Shown: piece by piece, positions 1 through 7,301 of the stretch
How the letters are laid out: every line of letters begins with the position of its first letter
Numbering within the stretch: the stretch's first letter is position 1
DNA from: Ruminococcaceae bacterium UBA1213
GTDB lineage: Bacteria; Bacillota; Clostridia; Oscillospirales; Acutalibacteraceae
Length of the DNA: 17,468 bases
Assembly: GCA_002309275.1 (NCBI GenBank)
Contig: DBXL01000024.1
Span: 6,074-23,541 of the forward strand
Reading direction: 5' to 3'
The notes under the pieces: model-generated
The model's input: only the letters and a program-made list of their open reading frames with translations
Told to the model about the DNA's origin: nothing
The model's database searches: none
Translations under genes and position numbers: made by a program

Positions 1-1248
1 CGTGGCGGTGCATTGGGTGATACTCTTGCAAGTGTGCTGGATTATGCAGGCTATGAAGTGGAAAGAGAATTTTATGTAAACGATGCCGGAAATCAGATAG
101 AAAAATTTGCAACATCTCTTGAAATAAGATATATGCAGATGTATAAAGAGGGCTATGAACTCCCTGAAGACGCTTATCACGGTCAGGATATTATCGACCA
201 TGCCAAGAATTTTGCGGATATTTACGGGGATAAGTATGTTGAAACGTCTTCCGAAGAAAGAAGGAAGGCTCTCGTTGCCTACGCTCTCCCATTGAATATA
301 GAGGGCTTGGAAAGGGATTTGCTGAAATACAGGATAAAATATGATAACTGGTTCAGGGAAAGCACTCTGCATAACAGCGGTGCTGTCAAAGATATAGTTG
401 CACTTCTCACGGAAAAAGGACACACTTATGAAAAAGACGGTGCAATATGGTTTAAAGCGGAACAGTTCGGTGCAGACAAGGATTTTGTTTTGGTACGTTC
501 CAACGGCTTGCCAACTTATGTAGTACCCGATATTGCATATCATTATAACAAGCTCGTCACAAGAAACTTTGACAAGGCGATTGACGTACTTGGTGCAGAC
601 CATCACGGATATGTGCCACGTCTGAAAGCAGCTTTGACGGCTCTCGGCGTTGACGCTTCAAGGCTTGATGTCGTTTTAATGCAAATGGTATTCCTTGTAA
701 AAGACGGCGAAAGAGTGAAACTCTCAAAGAGAAGCGGTAAGGCAATCACACTTGTAACACTGCTTGATGAAATCCCGATAGACGCTGCAAGATTTTTCTT
801 CAATCTGAGAGAGGCAAATACACCGCTTGAATTTGACCTTGACTTAGCTGTTGAGAAGTCATCACAAAATCCTGTATATTACGTTCAGTATGCACACGCA
901 AGAATTTGTAATATAGTCAAAATGCTTGCACAGGAGAATATATTCCCGACAGACTGCACAGAAAGTGATTATGCACTTTTGACAGCCCCCGAAGAAATTG
1001 AGCTTATTAATAAACTTTCGATATTCACAGAGGAAATCAATTCTTCTGCAAGGGATTATGACCCGTCAAGAATTACACGTTATGTATATGATGTTGCAAC
1101 ACTTTTCCATAAATTCTATAATGCGTGCCGTGTCAAGAATGAGAATGAATCTCTCATGCAGGCACGTTTGGCATTGTGCCTTGCAGTAAAGACTGTTATT
1201 TCCAATATACTTGAGATGTTCAAGATAGACGCACCCGAGTCAATGTAA
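1..1248 (+). CDS. argS: Arginyl-tRNA synthetase, 5' end cut off by the window
   Basis: Class I aminoacyl-tRNA synthetase that charges tRNA-Arg with arginine in the cytoplasm. The reading frame is open from base 1, so the gene begins upstream. The visible 415 residues start with RGGALGD, the stretch that normally follows the HIGH signature; the signature and roughly 130-150 N-terminal residues are therefore missing. The KMSKS-like loop is KLSKRSG at visible residues 240-246, and the DALR-type anticodon-binding domain fills the C-terminal third, starting around YYVQYAHAR. The C-terminus (APESM, then TAA) looks native. A TTG at base 13 is not a credible start because the conserved motif continues upstream of it. 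The next gene follows after 14 bases and is probably co-transcribed. Family assignment is confident. Confidence 0.96.
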   Translation, partial: RGGALGDTLASVLDYAGYEVEREFYVNDAGNQIEKFATSLEIRYMQMYKEGYELPEDAYHGQDIIDHAKNFADIYGDKYVETSSEERRKALVAYALPLNIEGLERDLLKYRIKYDNWFRESTLHNSGAVKDIVALLTEKGHTYEKDGAIWFKAEQFGADKDFVLVRSNGLPTYVVPDIAYHYNKLVTRNFDKAIDVLGADHHGYVPRLKAALTALGVDASRLDVVLMQMVFLVKDGERVKLSKRSGKAITLVTLLDEIPIDAARFFFNLREANTPLEFDLDLAVEKSSQNPVYYVQYAHARICNIVKMLAQENIFPTDCTESDYALLTAPEEIELINKLSIFTEEINSSARDYDPSRITRYVYDVATLFHKFYNACRVKNENESLMQARLALCLAVKTVISNILEMFKIDAPESM

Positions 1249-1262
1249 GGGAGGAATTTTCA

Positions 1263-1568
1263 GTGAAGAACAGACCTTTTCTTGTAGCATCACTTGTATT
1301 CGGACTGATAGGGCTTGCCCTTCTTATGACAGCAGGCATATCATTTATGGCAGATTCCAATGCAGTTGTAAAAGCTCTTGCATCAATCATGAATAGTGAT
1401 CCTAAAAGCTTATCCAATGCACTTATAGCAGAGTTGGGAGTTGTATTTTTAGTACCGTCATTCATTTTTGCATACAGGTCATTCACCGACAATGAATACT
1501 ACGAGAAGAAAAAACAGGAATTTGAACAAATGACAGAAACGCCCGAAGCGGAAGTTACAGCAGAATAA
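1263..1568 (+). CDS. Small two-helix membrane protein of unknown function
   Basis: A 101-residue protein not recognised as a named family. It starts with GTG, supported by a GGGAGGA ribosome binding site eight or so bases upstream. Two hydrophobic segments lie at about residues 6-30 and 55-72, joined by a roughly 25-residue loop. A charged tail, rich in Lys and Glu, follows from about residue 75. The layout suggests a membrane-anchored protein with a soluble acidic tail. It lies 14 bases after argS and is followed within 4 bases by a strong terminator, so it is the last gene of the argS transcript. No catalytic motif is visible and no function is proposed. Confidence 0.8.
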   Translation: MKNRPFLVASLVFGLIGLALLMTAGISFMADSNAVVKALASIMNSDPKSLSNALIAELGVVFLVPSFIFAYRSFTDNEYYEKKKQEFEQMTETPEAEVTAE

Positions 1569-1571
1569 AAT

Positions 1572-1609
1572 AAAAAGGTATCTGCCCCGGAAAAGCAGAT
1601 ACCTTTTTT
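1572..1609. terminator. Bidirectional intrinsic terminator between argS unit and peptidase gene
   Basis: A perfect 14-bp stem (1572-1585 with 1595-1608) closes a 9-base loop. The top strand ends in six T and the bottom strand in five T, so it can stop both the argS transcript and the converging minus-strand peptidase transcript. Confidence 0.93.
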
Positions 1610-1637
1610 AATTGCTCATTGCCAACTGCTAATTGTT
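1610..1637. repeat. Heptanucleotide-phased intergenic repeat, copy 1
   Basis: Read on the minus strand this is four consecutive 7-mers: AACAATT, AGCAGTT, GGCAATG, AGCAATT. The same series, starting with the same AACAATT AGCA, recurs at 5931-5972. The stop codon TAG of the minus-strand peptidase gene lies inside it (1629-1631). Confidence 0.75.
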
Positions 1638-3311
1638 CATCAGCCATTTTTCAGCTTTTTTAGCGACTTCTTTAAGAGCCTTTTCGTCAAAGGGGGATTT
1701 AAGACCGGCAGTTTCAATTAATTCTGTGAAAGTCTGTGTACCGGCTTTTTTAACAAGTTTCATATAGCGTTTCCATGCTTCTTTATAGCTGTCCTGCATG
1801 ATAACCCAGAATTCCAATGCAGCGGTCTGTGCAAGGCAGTAGTCTATATAGTAAAATGGATTTTCATATATGTGAAGCTGTCTTTGCCAGCCCTTGCCCT
1901 CTCCGTAGAATGTCGAGCCATCAAGTTTTATCCAGGGCATATATATGCCTGTGAGTTCTTTCCAGACATTATGCCTTTGTTCAGGTGTCATGGAGGGATT
2001 TTCATATATGATATGCTGGAAATGGTCAACCATAGTGCCGTACGGAATGAAAGTTATCGCACCAAAAAGGTGACTGTAACGGAATTTTTTGGAGTCATCG
2101 CCGAAAAAGTCATCACTTGCCTTCCAGCCGAAAAATTCCATCGTCATGGAGTGTATCTCACACGCTTCGAGGGTGGGACTCTGATTTTCAGAGGGAACGA
2201 TATTTCTTGCCGTGTAGAATGCAAAGGCATGACCTGCTTCATGCGTCATCACTTCAACATCATCATGCGTGCCGTTGAAATTCGCAAATATAAAGGGGAC
2301 TTTGTAATCTGCAAATTGTGTACAGTAGCCGCCGCCAGCCTTGCCTTTTTTGCTGAGAACGTCCATTAAATCATTTTCATACATGACATTGATAAATTCG
2401 GCGGTTTCGTCGGAAAGCTTGTGATAGAATTTTTTGGCAGCTTTGAGAATGTCTTTTGCAGAGCCTTGAGGTTTAGGGTTGCCGTCACGGAATTTCAGGG
2501 CAGCGTCTGCAAAGGTAAGCGGATAGTCAAGACCTGTTCTTTGAGCCTGTTCACGATAGAGTCTTTCTGCAACAGGGACTATATATTTGACAACAGCCTT
2601 TCTGAATTTTTCTATGTCGTGTTCGTCATAGCAGTTTCTGTTCATTTGGAGATAGCCGAGCCTTACAAAGTTTTTATAGCCGAGTTTAAGGGCTTTTTGA
2701 TGTCTGAGGTGTACGAGTTTATCAAAAATTTCATCAAGTTCCGCACCGTGTTCACTGTAAAATTGGCTTTCCACGAACCATGCCGCACGTCTTTGCTCAT
2801 CATCTGCGGATTGCTTGTATGGGAAAAGCTGTGAAAGCGTTTTCTTTTCGCCGTCAAAGTCTATCTGTGCAGAGGCGATAAGCTTTTGATAAGCCGTTTC
2901 AAGTTTATTGGTTTCCTGCGTTTCGGGGATTATTTCAGGCGAGAATGCTTTTAAAAATATTTCTGCATTTTTAAAGAGAAGACTGCCGTATTTTTTTTCA
3001 AGCTTATGACGGAATCGGCTTTCGACGAGAAGTTTTGCAAAGCTTTGTTGGATTTCCGTGAATTCGGGAGAAATTTCGTCTGTGAATTCCACTTCTTTTT
3101 CATAGAATTCATCATTGGTATCAATAGAATGTCTTGTATAGGCAAGACTCATCATTGTATCGGTATGTGCAGAAAGTCTGTCCCATTCCATAAAAGCCTT
3201 GTCAGCGGTTTCAAAGTCCTCTGCATTGATAAGGGCTTGTTTTATTTCATCAGCCTTTACTCTGATTTCATCTATATTCGGTCTTTCATACTGCATTTCG
3301 GAAAATTTCAT
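1629..3311 (-). CDS. M3-family oligoendopeptidase (zinc metallopeptidase)
   Basis: Cytoplasmic zinc peptidase expected to degrade short peptides. The 560-residue product carries HEAGH at residues 357-361 (two zinc-binding His and the catalytic Glu). The third ligand is probably Glu385, in EACEIHSM, about 24 residues further on. Length and the absence of a signal peptide fit the shorter M3B oligoendopeptidases (the Pz-peptidase type) rather than classical ~600-residue PepF. The start at 3311 is chosen because an AAAGGAGG site sits at 3320-3327 and a promoter lies just behind it. The frame stays open upstream to about 3539, but that extension crosses the terminator and the 3' end of the neighbouring gene and is low-quality sequence. 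The last residues, LMNN, and the TAG stop are encoded by an intergenic-type heptad repeat, so the original C-terminus may have been altered slightly. Confidence 0.93.
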   Translation of the reverse strand: MKFSEMQYERPNIDEIRVKADEIKQALINAEDFETADKAFMEWDRLSAHTDTMMSLAYTRHSIDTNDEFYEKEVEFTDEISPEFTEIQQSFAKLLVESRFRHKLEKKYGSLLFKNAEIFLKAFSPEIIPETQETNKLETAYQKLIASAQIDFDGEKKTLSQLFPYKQSADDEQRRAAWFVESQFYSEHGAELDEIFDKLVHLRHQKALKLGYKNFVRLGYLQMNRNCYDEHDIEKFRKAVVKYIVPVAERLYREQAQRTGLDYPLTFADAALKFRDGNPKPQGSAKDILKAAKKFYHKLSDETAEFINVMYENDLMDVLSKKGKAGGGYCTQFADYKVPFIFANFNGTHDDVEVMTHEAGHAFAFYTARNIVPSENQSPTLEACEIHSMTMEFFGWKASDDFFGDDSKKFRYSHLFGAITFIPYGTMVDHFQHIIYENPSMTPEQRHNVWKELTGIYMPWIKLDGSTFYGEGKGWQRQLHIYENPFYYIDYCLAQTAALEFWVIMQDSYKEAWKRYMKLVKKAGTQTFTELIETAGLKSPFDEKALKEVAKKAEKWLMNN

Positions 3312-3333
3312 TTTTAATGCCTCCTTTGCTTCA

Positions 3334-3362
3334 ATTTTACAATATACTTTATGAAAAATCAA
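3334..3362 (-). promoter_or_regulatory. Sigma-A promoter of the M3 peptidase gene
   Basis: On the minus strand, TTGATT (3357-3362) and TAAAAT (3334-3339) are separated by exactly 17 bases and precede the AAAGGAGG site. The peptidase is thus transcribed separately from the upstream membrane protein gene, which has its own terminator. Confidence 0.75.
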
Positions 3363-3373
3363 TCGAAATAATA

Positions 3374-3404
3374 AAAAATCCCCGACAGGAATCTCTGTCG
3401 GGGA
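3374..3404 (-). terminator. Terminator of the Bax inhibitor-1-like gene
   Basis: A 9-10 bp GC-rich stem (CCCCGACAG at 3380-3388 with CTGTCGGGG at 3395-3403) with a 6-base loop, followed on the minus strand by ATTTTTT. It lies 11 bases after the stop codon of the gene at 3415-4197. Confidence 0.9.
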
Positions 3405-3414
3405 AAATATCGGT

Positions 3415-4197
3415 TTATCTGTTTCTTGCGAAAAGTCTGAGAAGATACAAGAACAGGTTGATGAAATCAAGATAGAGTTCAAGAGCGATATTGATAGAAG
3501 CCTTTTTGAGCATTTCGGAGTCACCGCTGAAATATTCATAGCCCTTTTTGATTTTCTGTGTATCGTATGCAGTGAAGCCTACGAAAATCGCAATTCCAAC
3601 AAGGCTGATAATCAAATCCATAGCACCCATCTTAAAGAAAAGTCCGAGAATGCCGAACACGATAAGAACCACAAGACCAATTAAAAGAATGGGGCGGAGT
3701 TTTGTGAGGTCACGTTTTGTAACAAGACCATAGATTGAGAATGCACCGAAAAGCAAAGCGGTTGCGGCAAATGCCCATATAGCCTTGCCTGCATCTGCAA
3801 GCCAGAGAGTAGGAGCAATATTGATTCCGTTCATAACGGAGTAGATGAGAAACAGTATGAGGCTTACAGTTGAGGGAAGTTTGTAAACGAAAAATCCGAG
3901 TACTATCACAAGAGCCAATTCAACGATAACGCTGCCGATGTAGATAGGGAAAAACTGTTCAATCATAAGCGGATTTGCATTCAACATACTCTGTATAGCA
4001 AAGCCGAGAATGAAAGTAATGGAAAGACCTGCAGCCATCCAAGTATAGACACGTCTGCTGAAGTCAGCCATTGAAACGCCTGACAAAGCCTGTCCCATGC
4101 CGTTTCCATTGTAGTAGCCGTTATTCTGAACACCGTTAAAATCATTATAACCTGAGCCGTTGTCATAGAAATTATTGTTATAATCATTTCTATTCAT
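3415..4197 (-). CDS. Bax inhibitor-1/YccA family membrane protein
   Basis: A 260-residue integral membrane protein. After a 45-residue soluble N-terminal tail there are about seven hydrophobic segments between residues 50 and 255. The two Asp residues known in this family to form the pH-sensing pair of the calcium-leak channel BsYetJ correspond here to Asp212 (in TAYDTQKIK) and Asp244 (in LYLDFINLFLYLLRLF). The N-terminal tail is unusually rich in Asn, Gly and Tyr and looks disordered; most bacterial members have only a short lead-in. The start is supported by a GAGGTG site a few bases upstream and a strong promoter. Transport of calcium is family knowledge, and the physiological role in this organism is not known. 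It is monocistronic. Confidence 0.92.
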   Translation of the reverse strand: MNRNDYNNNFYDNGSGYNDFNGVQNNGYYNGNGMGQALSGVSMADFSRRVYTWMAAGLSITFILGFAIQSMLNANPLMIEQFFPIYIGSVIVELALVIVLGFFVYKLPSTVSLILFLIYSVMNGINIAPTLWLADAGKAIWAFAATALLFGAFSIYGLVTKRDLTKLRPILLIGLVVLIVFGILGLFFKMGAMDLIISLVGIAIFVGFTAYDTQKIKKGYEYFSGDSEMLKKASINIALELYLDFINLFLYLLRLFARNR

Positions 4198-4243
4198 AAA
4201 GACACCTCTTTCTGAAAAGTAAATATATTTGATTTACGCTTAT

Positions 4244-4272
4244 AATATAACCGTTTTTCGAGTGAAAGTCAA
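4244..4272 (-). promoter_or_regulatory. Sigma-A promoter of the Bax inhibitor-1-like gene
   Basis: On the minus strand, TTGACT (4267-4272) and TATATT (4244-4249) are separated by exactly 17 bases. The predicted transcript would start about 40 bases before the ATG at 4197. Confidence 0.8.
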
Positions 4273-4330
4273 CATACTTACAATAGATTTTTTGAAGAAA
4301 AAAATCGGAAAATTCCGACTTTTTATACAG

Positions 4331-4352
4331 ATTTGTCAGAACTGACACAAAT
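4331..4352. promoter_or_regulatory. Imperfect palindrome between divergent promoters, possible operator
   Basis: ATTTGTCAG, AA, CTGACACAAAT forms an inverted repeat with a two-base bulge. It lies about 40 bases upstream of the leuB -35 box and about 60 bases behind the divergent promoter. It could be a regulator binding site; no regulator gene is adjacent. Function is inference only. Confidence 0.3.
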
Positions 4353-4384
4353 TATGAATGATACATTCTGAATTATGAATTGAA
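4350..4384. repeat. Heptanucleotide-phased intergenic repeat, copy 2
   Basis: Five consecutive 7-mers: AATTATG, AATGATA, CATTCTG, AATTATG, AATTGAA. The exact AATTATG copies are 21 bases apart, three heptads. The 7-base phase matches the other intergenic copies, although the unit sequence differs. Confidence 0.5.
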
Positions 4385-4393
4385 AAATACATC

Positions 4394-4422
4394 TTGACTA
4401 ATCACAAAAAGGGAACTATAAT
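4394..4422 (+). promoter_or_regulatory. Consensus sigma-A promoter of the leuB-oadG-oadB unit
   Basis: TTGACT (4394-4399), a 17-base spacer and a perfect TATAAT (4417-4422). The leader to the leuB start is about 50 bases and shows no obvious leader peptide rich in leucine or riboswitch-like structure. No further promoter was seen before oadB. Confidence 0.9.
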
Positions 4423-4480
4423 TTAAATTGGAGAAACAGCGTAAAGCTGAATCAAAAAAGTTAAGAGGAGAGTTTAAAAA

Positions 4481-5551
4481 ATGAAAAACTATAACATTAC
4501 GTTGCTGAAAGGTGACGGTATAGGACCTGAAATTGTAAACGAGGCAGTCAAGGTTCTGGACAAGACAGCTGAAAAATTTGGATTTGGTGTGACCTATACA
4601 GAGGCACTTTTGGGCGGTTGTGCGATTGACGCAACAGGTGTACCGCTTCCGCAGGAAACGATTGATAAATGTAAGGCTTCGGATTCCGTACTTTTGGGAG
4701 CAGTCGGCGGACCTAAGTGGGATACTCAGCCCGGCAATAACAGACCGGAAGCGGGCTTGCTTGGAATAAGAGGGGCATTGGGATTGTTTGCGAATCTCCG
4801 TCCTGCAGTAATTTTTGAACAGCTTAAAAATGCGTCACCGCTGAAAAGTGAGATTATAGGCGACGCTATGGATATAATGATAGTAAGAGAGCTTACAGGC
4901 GGTATTTACTTCGGCAAGAGAGGCAATTTTGAAGAAGACGGCGTGAAAGCTGCTTATGATACGGAGAAATATAATGTAAAAGAAATTGAGCGTATCGGCA
5001 GAGTTGCTTTTGACATGGCTATGAAAAGAAATAAAAAGCTGACAAGCGTTGACAAGGCAAATGTATTGGATTCTTCAAGACTCTGGAGAGCTACTATGAT
5101 AGAGCTTTCAAAGGAATATCCCGAAGTAGAACTCAATCATTTGTATGTAGATAACTGTGCAATGCAGTTAGTGAGAAATCCCAAACAGTTTGATGTAATC
5201 GTCACTTCCAATATATTCGGCGATATACTTTCCGATGAAGCGTCAATGATAAGCGGTTCAATAGGAATGCTGGCTTCCGCAAGCCTGAACAGCACAAAAT
5301 TGGGAATGTATGAGCCTATACACGGTTCTGCACCCGACATTGCAGGAAAAGGCATTGCCAATCCGCTTGCAACCATACTTTCCGTTGCCATGATGCTGAG
5401 ATATTCTCTTGATGAGCCGAAAGCAGCTGATGCTATTGAAAATGCCGTTGCAGAGGTGCTTAAAACATACAGAACTCCCGATATTTATACAGAGGGTACT
5501 ACAAAAGTATCAACTGTTGAAATGGGTGACGCAGTTTGTGCATTGATATAA
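4481..5551 (+). CDS. leuB: 3-isopropylmalate dehydrogenase
   Basis: Oxidises and decarboxylates 3-isopropylmalate to 2-oxoisocaproate with NAD+, the third step of leucine synthesis, in the cytoplasm. The 356-residue length is normal. GDGIGPEI (residues 11-18) marks the N-terminus. Substrate and catalytic residues are in place: Arg97, Arg107, Arg136, Tyr143 (GGIYFG), Lys192 (DKANVL), Asp224, Asp248 and Asp252. The NAD loop HGSAPDIAGKGIANP starts at His281, with Asp286 as expected for NAD rather than NADP. The substrate-loop sequence fits LeuB better than isocitrate or tartrate dehydrogenase. The start is set by an AGAGGAGAG site ten or so bases upstream. leuA, leuC and leuD are not adjacent; instead an OadG-like gene follows after 21 bases. 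Confidence 0.95.
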   Translation: MKNYNITLLKGDGIGPEIVNEAVKVLDKTAEKFGFGVTYTEALLGGCAIDATGVPLPQETIDKCKASDSVLLGAVGGPKWDTQPGNNRPEAGLLGIRGALGLFANLRPAVIFEQLKNASPLKSEIIGDAMDIMIVRELTGGIYFGKRGNFEEDGVKAAYDTEKYNVKEIERIGRVAFDMAMKRNKKLTSVDKANVLDSSRLWRATMIELSKEYPEVELNHLYVDNCAMQLVRNPKQFDVIVTSNIFGDILSDEASMISGSIGMLASASLNSTKLGMYEPIHGSAPDIAGKGIANPLATILSVAMMLRYSLDEPKAADAIENAVAEVLKTYRTPDIYTEGTTKVSTVEMGDAVCALI

Positions 5552-5572
5552 AATAAAGGGCGGTATGTTTTT

Positions 5573-5932
5573 ATGGAGAATTTAAATTTGGCTTTAACGC
5601 TTCTTTTGGCGGGATTTGTAATTGTATTTCTTGTACTTGTCCTTTTGATACTGATAATCACTGTTTATGGAAAAATCATACAGTTTGCACAAAAGGCGGT
5701 ATCCAAAAAGAATCAAAAAGTTGAAAAGCCTGCAATAAGGTCTGTTACCCGTGAGGAAATAGAGGAGTATGACAGCGATGAAATTCCCGAAGAAATCATA
5801 GCCGTTATTGCAGCAGCAGTTGACGCTATGTATGGCACAAAGCCTCACAGAATAAAAAATGTAAAGCGTTCCCGTTCCATTCGTTCTTCTTGGGGCAATG
5901 CGGGCATTGCTGAAAACACAAGACCGTTTTAA
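5573..5932 (+). CDS. OadG-family small subunit of a sodium-pumping decarboxylase
   Basis: A 119-residue protein with one N-terminal membrane helix (about residues 7-33), then a charged linker, an IPEEIIAVIAAAVDAMYG segment (about 71-88) and the C-terminal signature SSWGNAG..ENTRPF. That architecture is typical of clostridial gamma/delta-type subunits of oxaloacetate or related biotin-dependent decarboxylases, which hold the cytoplasmic carboxyltransferase to the membrane beta subunit. The ATG is preceded by a modest AAAGGGCGG site. It lies 21 bases after leuB and 68 bases before the beta-subunit gene. The stop codon overlaps the start of a heptad repeat. The exact decarboxylase substrate cannot be decided, because the carboxyltransferase subunit is not in the window. 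Confidence 0.85.
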   Translation: MENLNLALTLLLAGFVIVFLVLVLLILIITVYGKIIQFAQKAVSKKNQKVEKPAIRSVTREEIEEYDSDEIPEEIIAVIAAAVDAMYGTKPHRIKNVKRSRSIRSSWGNAGIAENTRPF

Positions 5933-5972
5933 CAATTAGCAATGAGCAATGTGCAATTAGCAATGAATTGCG
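5931..5972. repeat. Heptanucleotide-phased intergenic repeat, copy 3
   Basis: The clearest copy, six 7-mers in register: AACAATT, AGCAATG, AGCAATG, TGCAATT, AGCAATG, AATTGCG. It fills most of the gap between the oadG-like and oadB-like genes and begins on the second base of the oadG-like stop codon. Confidence 0.8.
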
Positions 5973-6000
5973 TGAAATCAAACTGAAAGGAAGAAATCGA

Positions 6001-7239
6001 ATGGATATTTTCAATAAACTTGGGGAAATCATTGTAAATCTTTACAATTCTTCAGGTCTGGCATCTCTTGATTGGCAGAATTATGTAATGATAGGCATTG
6101 CATTTGTACTGATGTTTCTAGCAATCAAAAAACAGTATGAACCATTGTTATTATTACCCATAGCATTCGGAATGATGTTGGTGAATATATTTCCGGGTAT
6201 CATGGGAAATCCCTCTACACAGCTTATGACTCTCGAACAGCTTCAAGCGGCAAATCTTGATCCGGCTTCCTATACGACAAGTACGCTTGATGGTGTTACA
6301 TATTATAATGTAACGGAGAATGGCGGATTGTTTTATTATCTCTATCAGGGCGTACATCTGGGAATATTCCCGCCGCTGATATTCTTGGGCATAGGTGCAA
6401 TGACGGATTTCGGACCGCTCATTGCCAATCCGAAAAGCTTTATATTGGGAGCGGCGGCACAGATAGGTATATTTATTACATTTATCGGTGCAACTTTCCT
6501 GAACTTTGCACCCAAAGAGGCAGGCTCTATTGCAATCATAGGCGGTGCAGACGGTCCTACAGCGATATTTGTAACGTCACAGCTTTCACCCGAACTGCTT
6601 GGACCGATTGCGGTTGCGGCATATTCTTATATGGCACTTGTGCCGATAATTCAGCCCCCTATTATGAAACTGCTCACCACTAAAAAAGAGCGTTCTATTG
6701 TCATGGAGCAGTTAAGACCTGTTTCAAAGATAGAGAAAATTATTTTCCCGATAGTCGTTGTAGTGCTTGTTGCAATATTGCTTCCTGACGCTGCACCGCT
6801 TGTTGGAATGCTCATGCTTGGCAATCTCTTTAAAGAGAGCGGAGTGGTTGACAGAATTGCAAAAACTGCACAGAATGAACTGATGAATATAGTGACAATA
6901 TTCTTGGGAACAACTGTCGGTGCAACTGCAAGCGGTACATTGTTCCTTACGCCGAAAACACTGGGAATTATTGCACTCGGCTTGATAGCATTCTGTTTCG
7001 GTACGGCTTGCGGAGTTCTTTTCGGAAAAATAATGTGCTGGGCAACGCATGGAAAAGTTAATCCCTTGATAGGCTCGGCAGGCGTATCGGCTGTACCTAT
7101 GGCAGCGAGAATTTCACAGAAAGTCGGTCAGGAGGAAAATCCTGCAAACTTTCTTCTCATGCACGCTATGGGACCGAATGTGGCAGGTGTTATTGGTTCG
7201 GCAGTTGCGGCAGGTGTGCTTATCAGTGTATTGAAATGA
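6001..7239 (+). CDS. Sodium ion-translocating decarboxylase beta subunit
   Basis: Integral membrane subunit (412 residues, about ten hydrophobic segments) that decarboxylates carboxybiotin and exports Na+. It contains GGADGPTAIF at 181-190, whose Asp184 corresponds to the essential Na+-site Asp of OadB. The conserved YSYMALVPIIQPPI helix (208-221) and the C-terminal GPNVAGVIGSAVAAG segment are also present. Residues about 64-115 form an extra loop that is polar and Thr/Asn/Tyr-rich, probably outside the membrane. The ATG at 6001 is chosen for its GAAAGGAAG site eight bases upstream; an in-frame TTG at 5968 lies inside the heptad repeat and has no such site. Its partner OadG-like gene is immediately upstream. 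Oxaloacetate, methylmalonyl-CoA or glutaconyl-CoA decarboxylase all remain possible. Confidence 0.93.
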   Translation: MDIFNKLGEIIVNLYNSSGLASLDWQNYVMIGIAFVLMFLAIKKQYEPLLLLPIAFGMMLVNIFPGIMGNPSTQLMTLEQLQAANLDPASYTTSTLDGVTYYNVTENGGLFYYLYQGVHLGIFPPLIFLGIGAMTDFGPLIANPKSFILGAAAQIGIFITFIGATFLNFAPKEAGSIAIIGGADGPTAIFVTSQLSPELLGPIAVAAYSYMALVPIIQPPIMKLLTTKKERSIVMEQLRPVSKIEKIIFPIVVVVLVAILLPDAAPLVGMLMLGNLFKESGVVDRIAKTAQNELMNIVTIFLGTTVGATASGTLFLTPKTLGIIALGLIAFCFGTACGVLFGKIMCWATHGKVNPLIGSAGVSAVPMAARISQKVGQEENPANFLLMHAMGPNVAGVIGSAVAAGVLISVLK

Positions 7240-7246
7240 TTTATTA

Positions 7247-7282
7247 AAGCCGTCTGTCAGATTTTCAGACGGCTTGATTTTT
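7247..7282 (+). terminator. Terminator after the oadB-like gene
   Basis: A perfect 10-bp stem (AAGCCGTCTG at 7247-7256 with CAGACGGCTT at 7266-7275), a 9-base loop and then GATTTTT. It ends only about five bases before the ribosome binding site of the next gene. Confidence 0.88.
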
Positions 7283-7301
7283 ATAGAAAGGAAGATTTTT
7301 T

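Noticed and set aside
1872..2834. Plus-strand open frames of 165 and 137 codons inside the peptidase gene
   Set aside because: They are antisense shadows of a clearly conserved gene, with no ribosome binding site or promoter and Cys/Phe-rich composition.
3312..3539. N-terminal extension of the M3 peptidase frame
   Set aside because: It runs through a promoter, a terminator and the 3' end of the neighbouring gene, and the internal ATG at 3311 has a strong ribosome binding site.
4300..4324. Hairpin TCGGA/TCCGA with A and T flanks as a terminator
   Set aside because: The stem is only 5 bp, and it sits between two divergent promoters with no transcript arriving to be stopped.
5931..5972. Heptad repeats as a small CRISPR array
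   Set aside because: The units are 7 bases, contiguous and without spacers, and no cas genes are present.
5968..6000. TTG start for the oadB-like gene
   Set aside because: It lies in the heptad repeat, without a ribosome binding site; the ATG at 6001 has one at good spacing.
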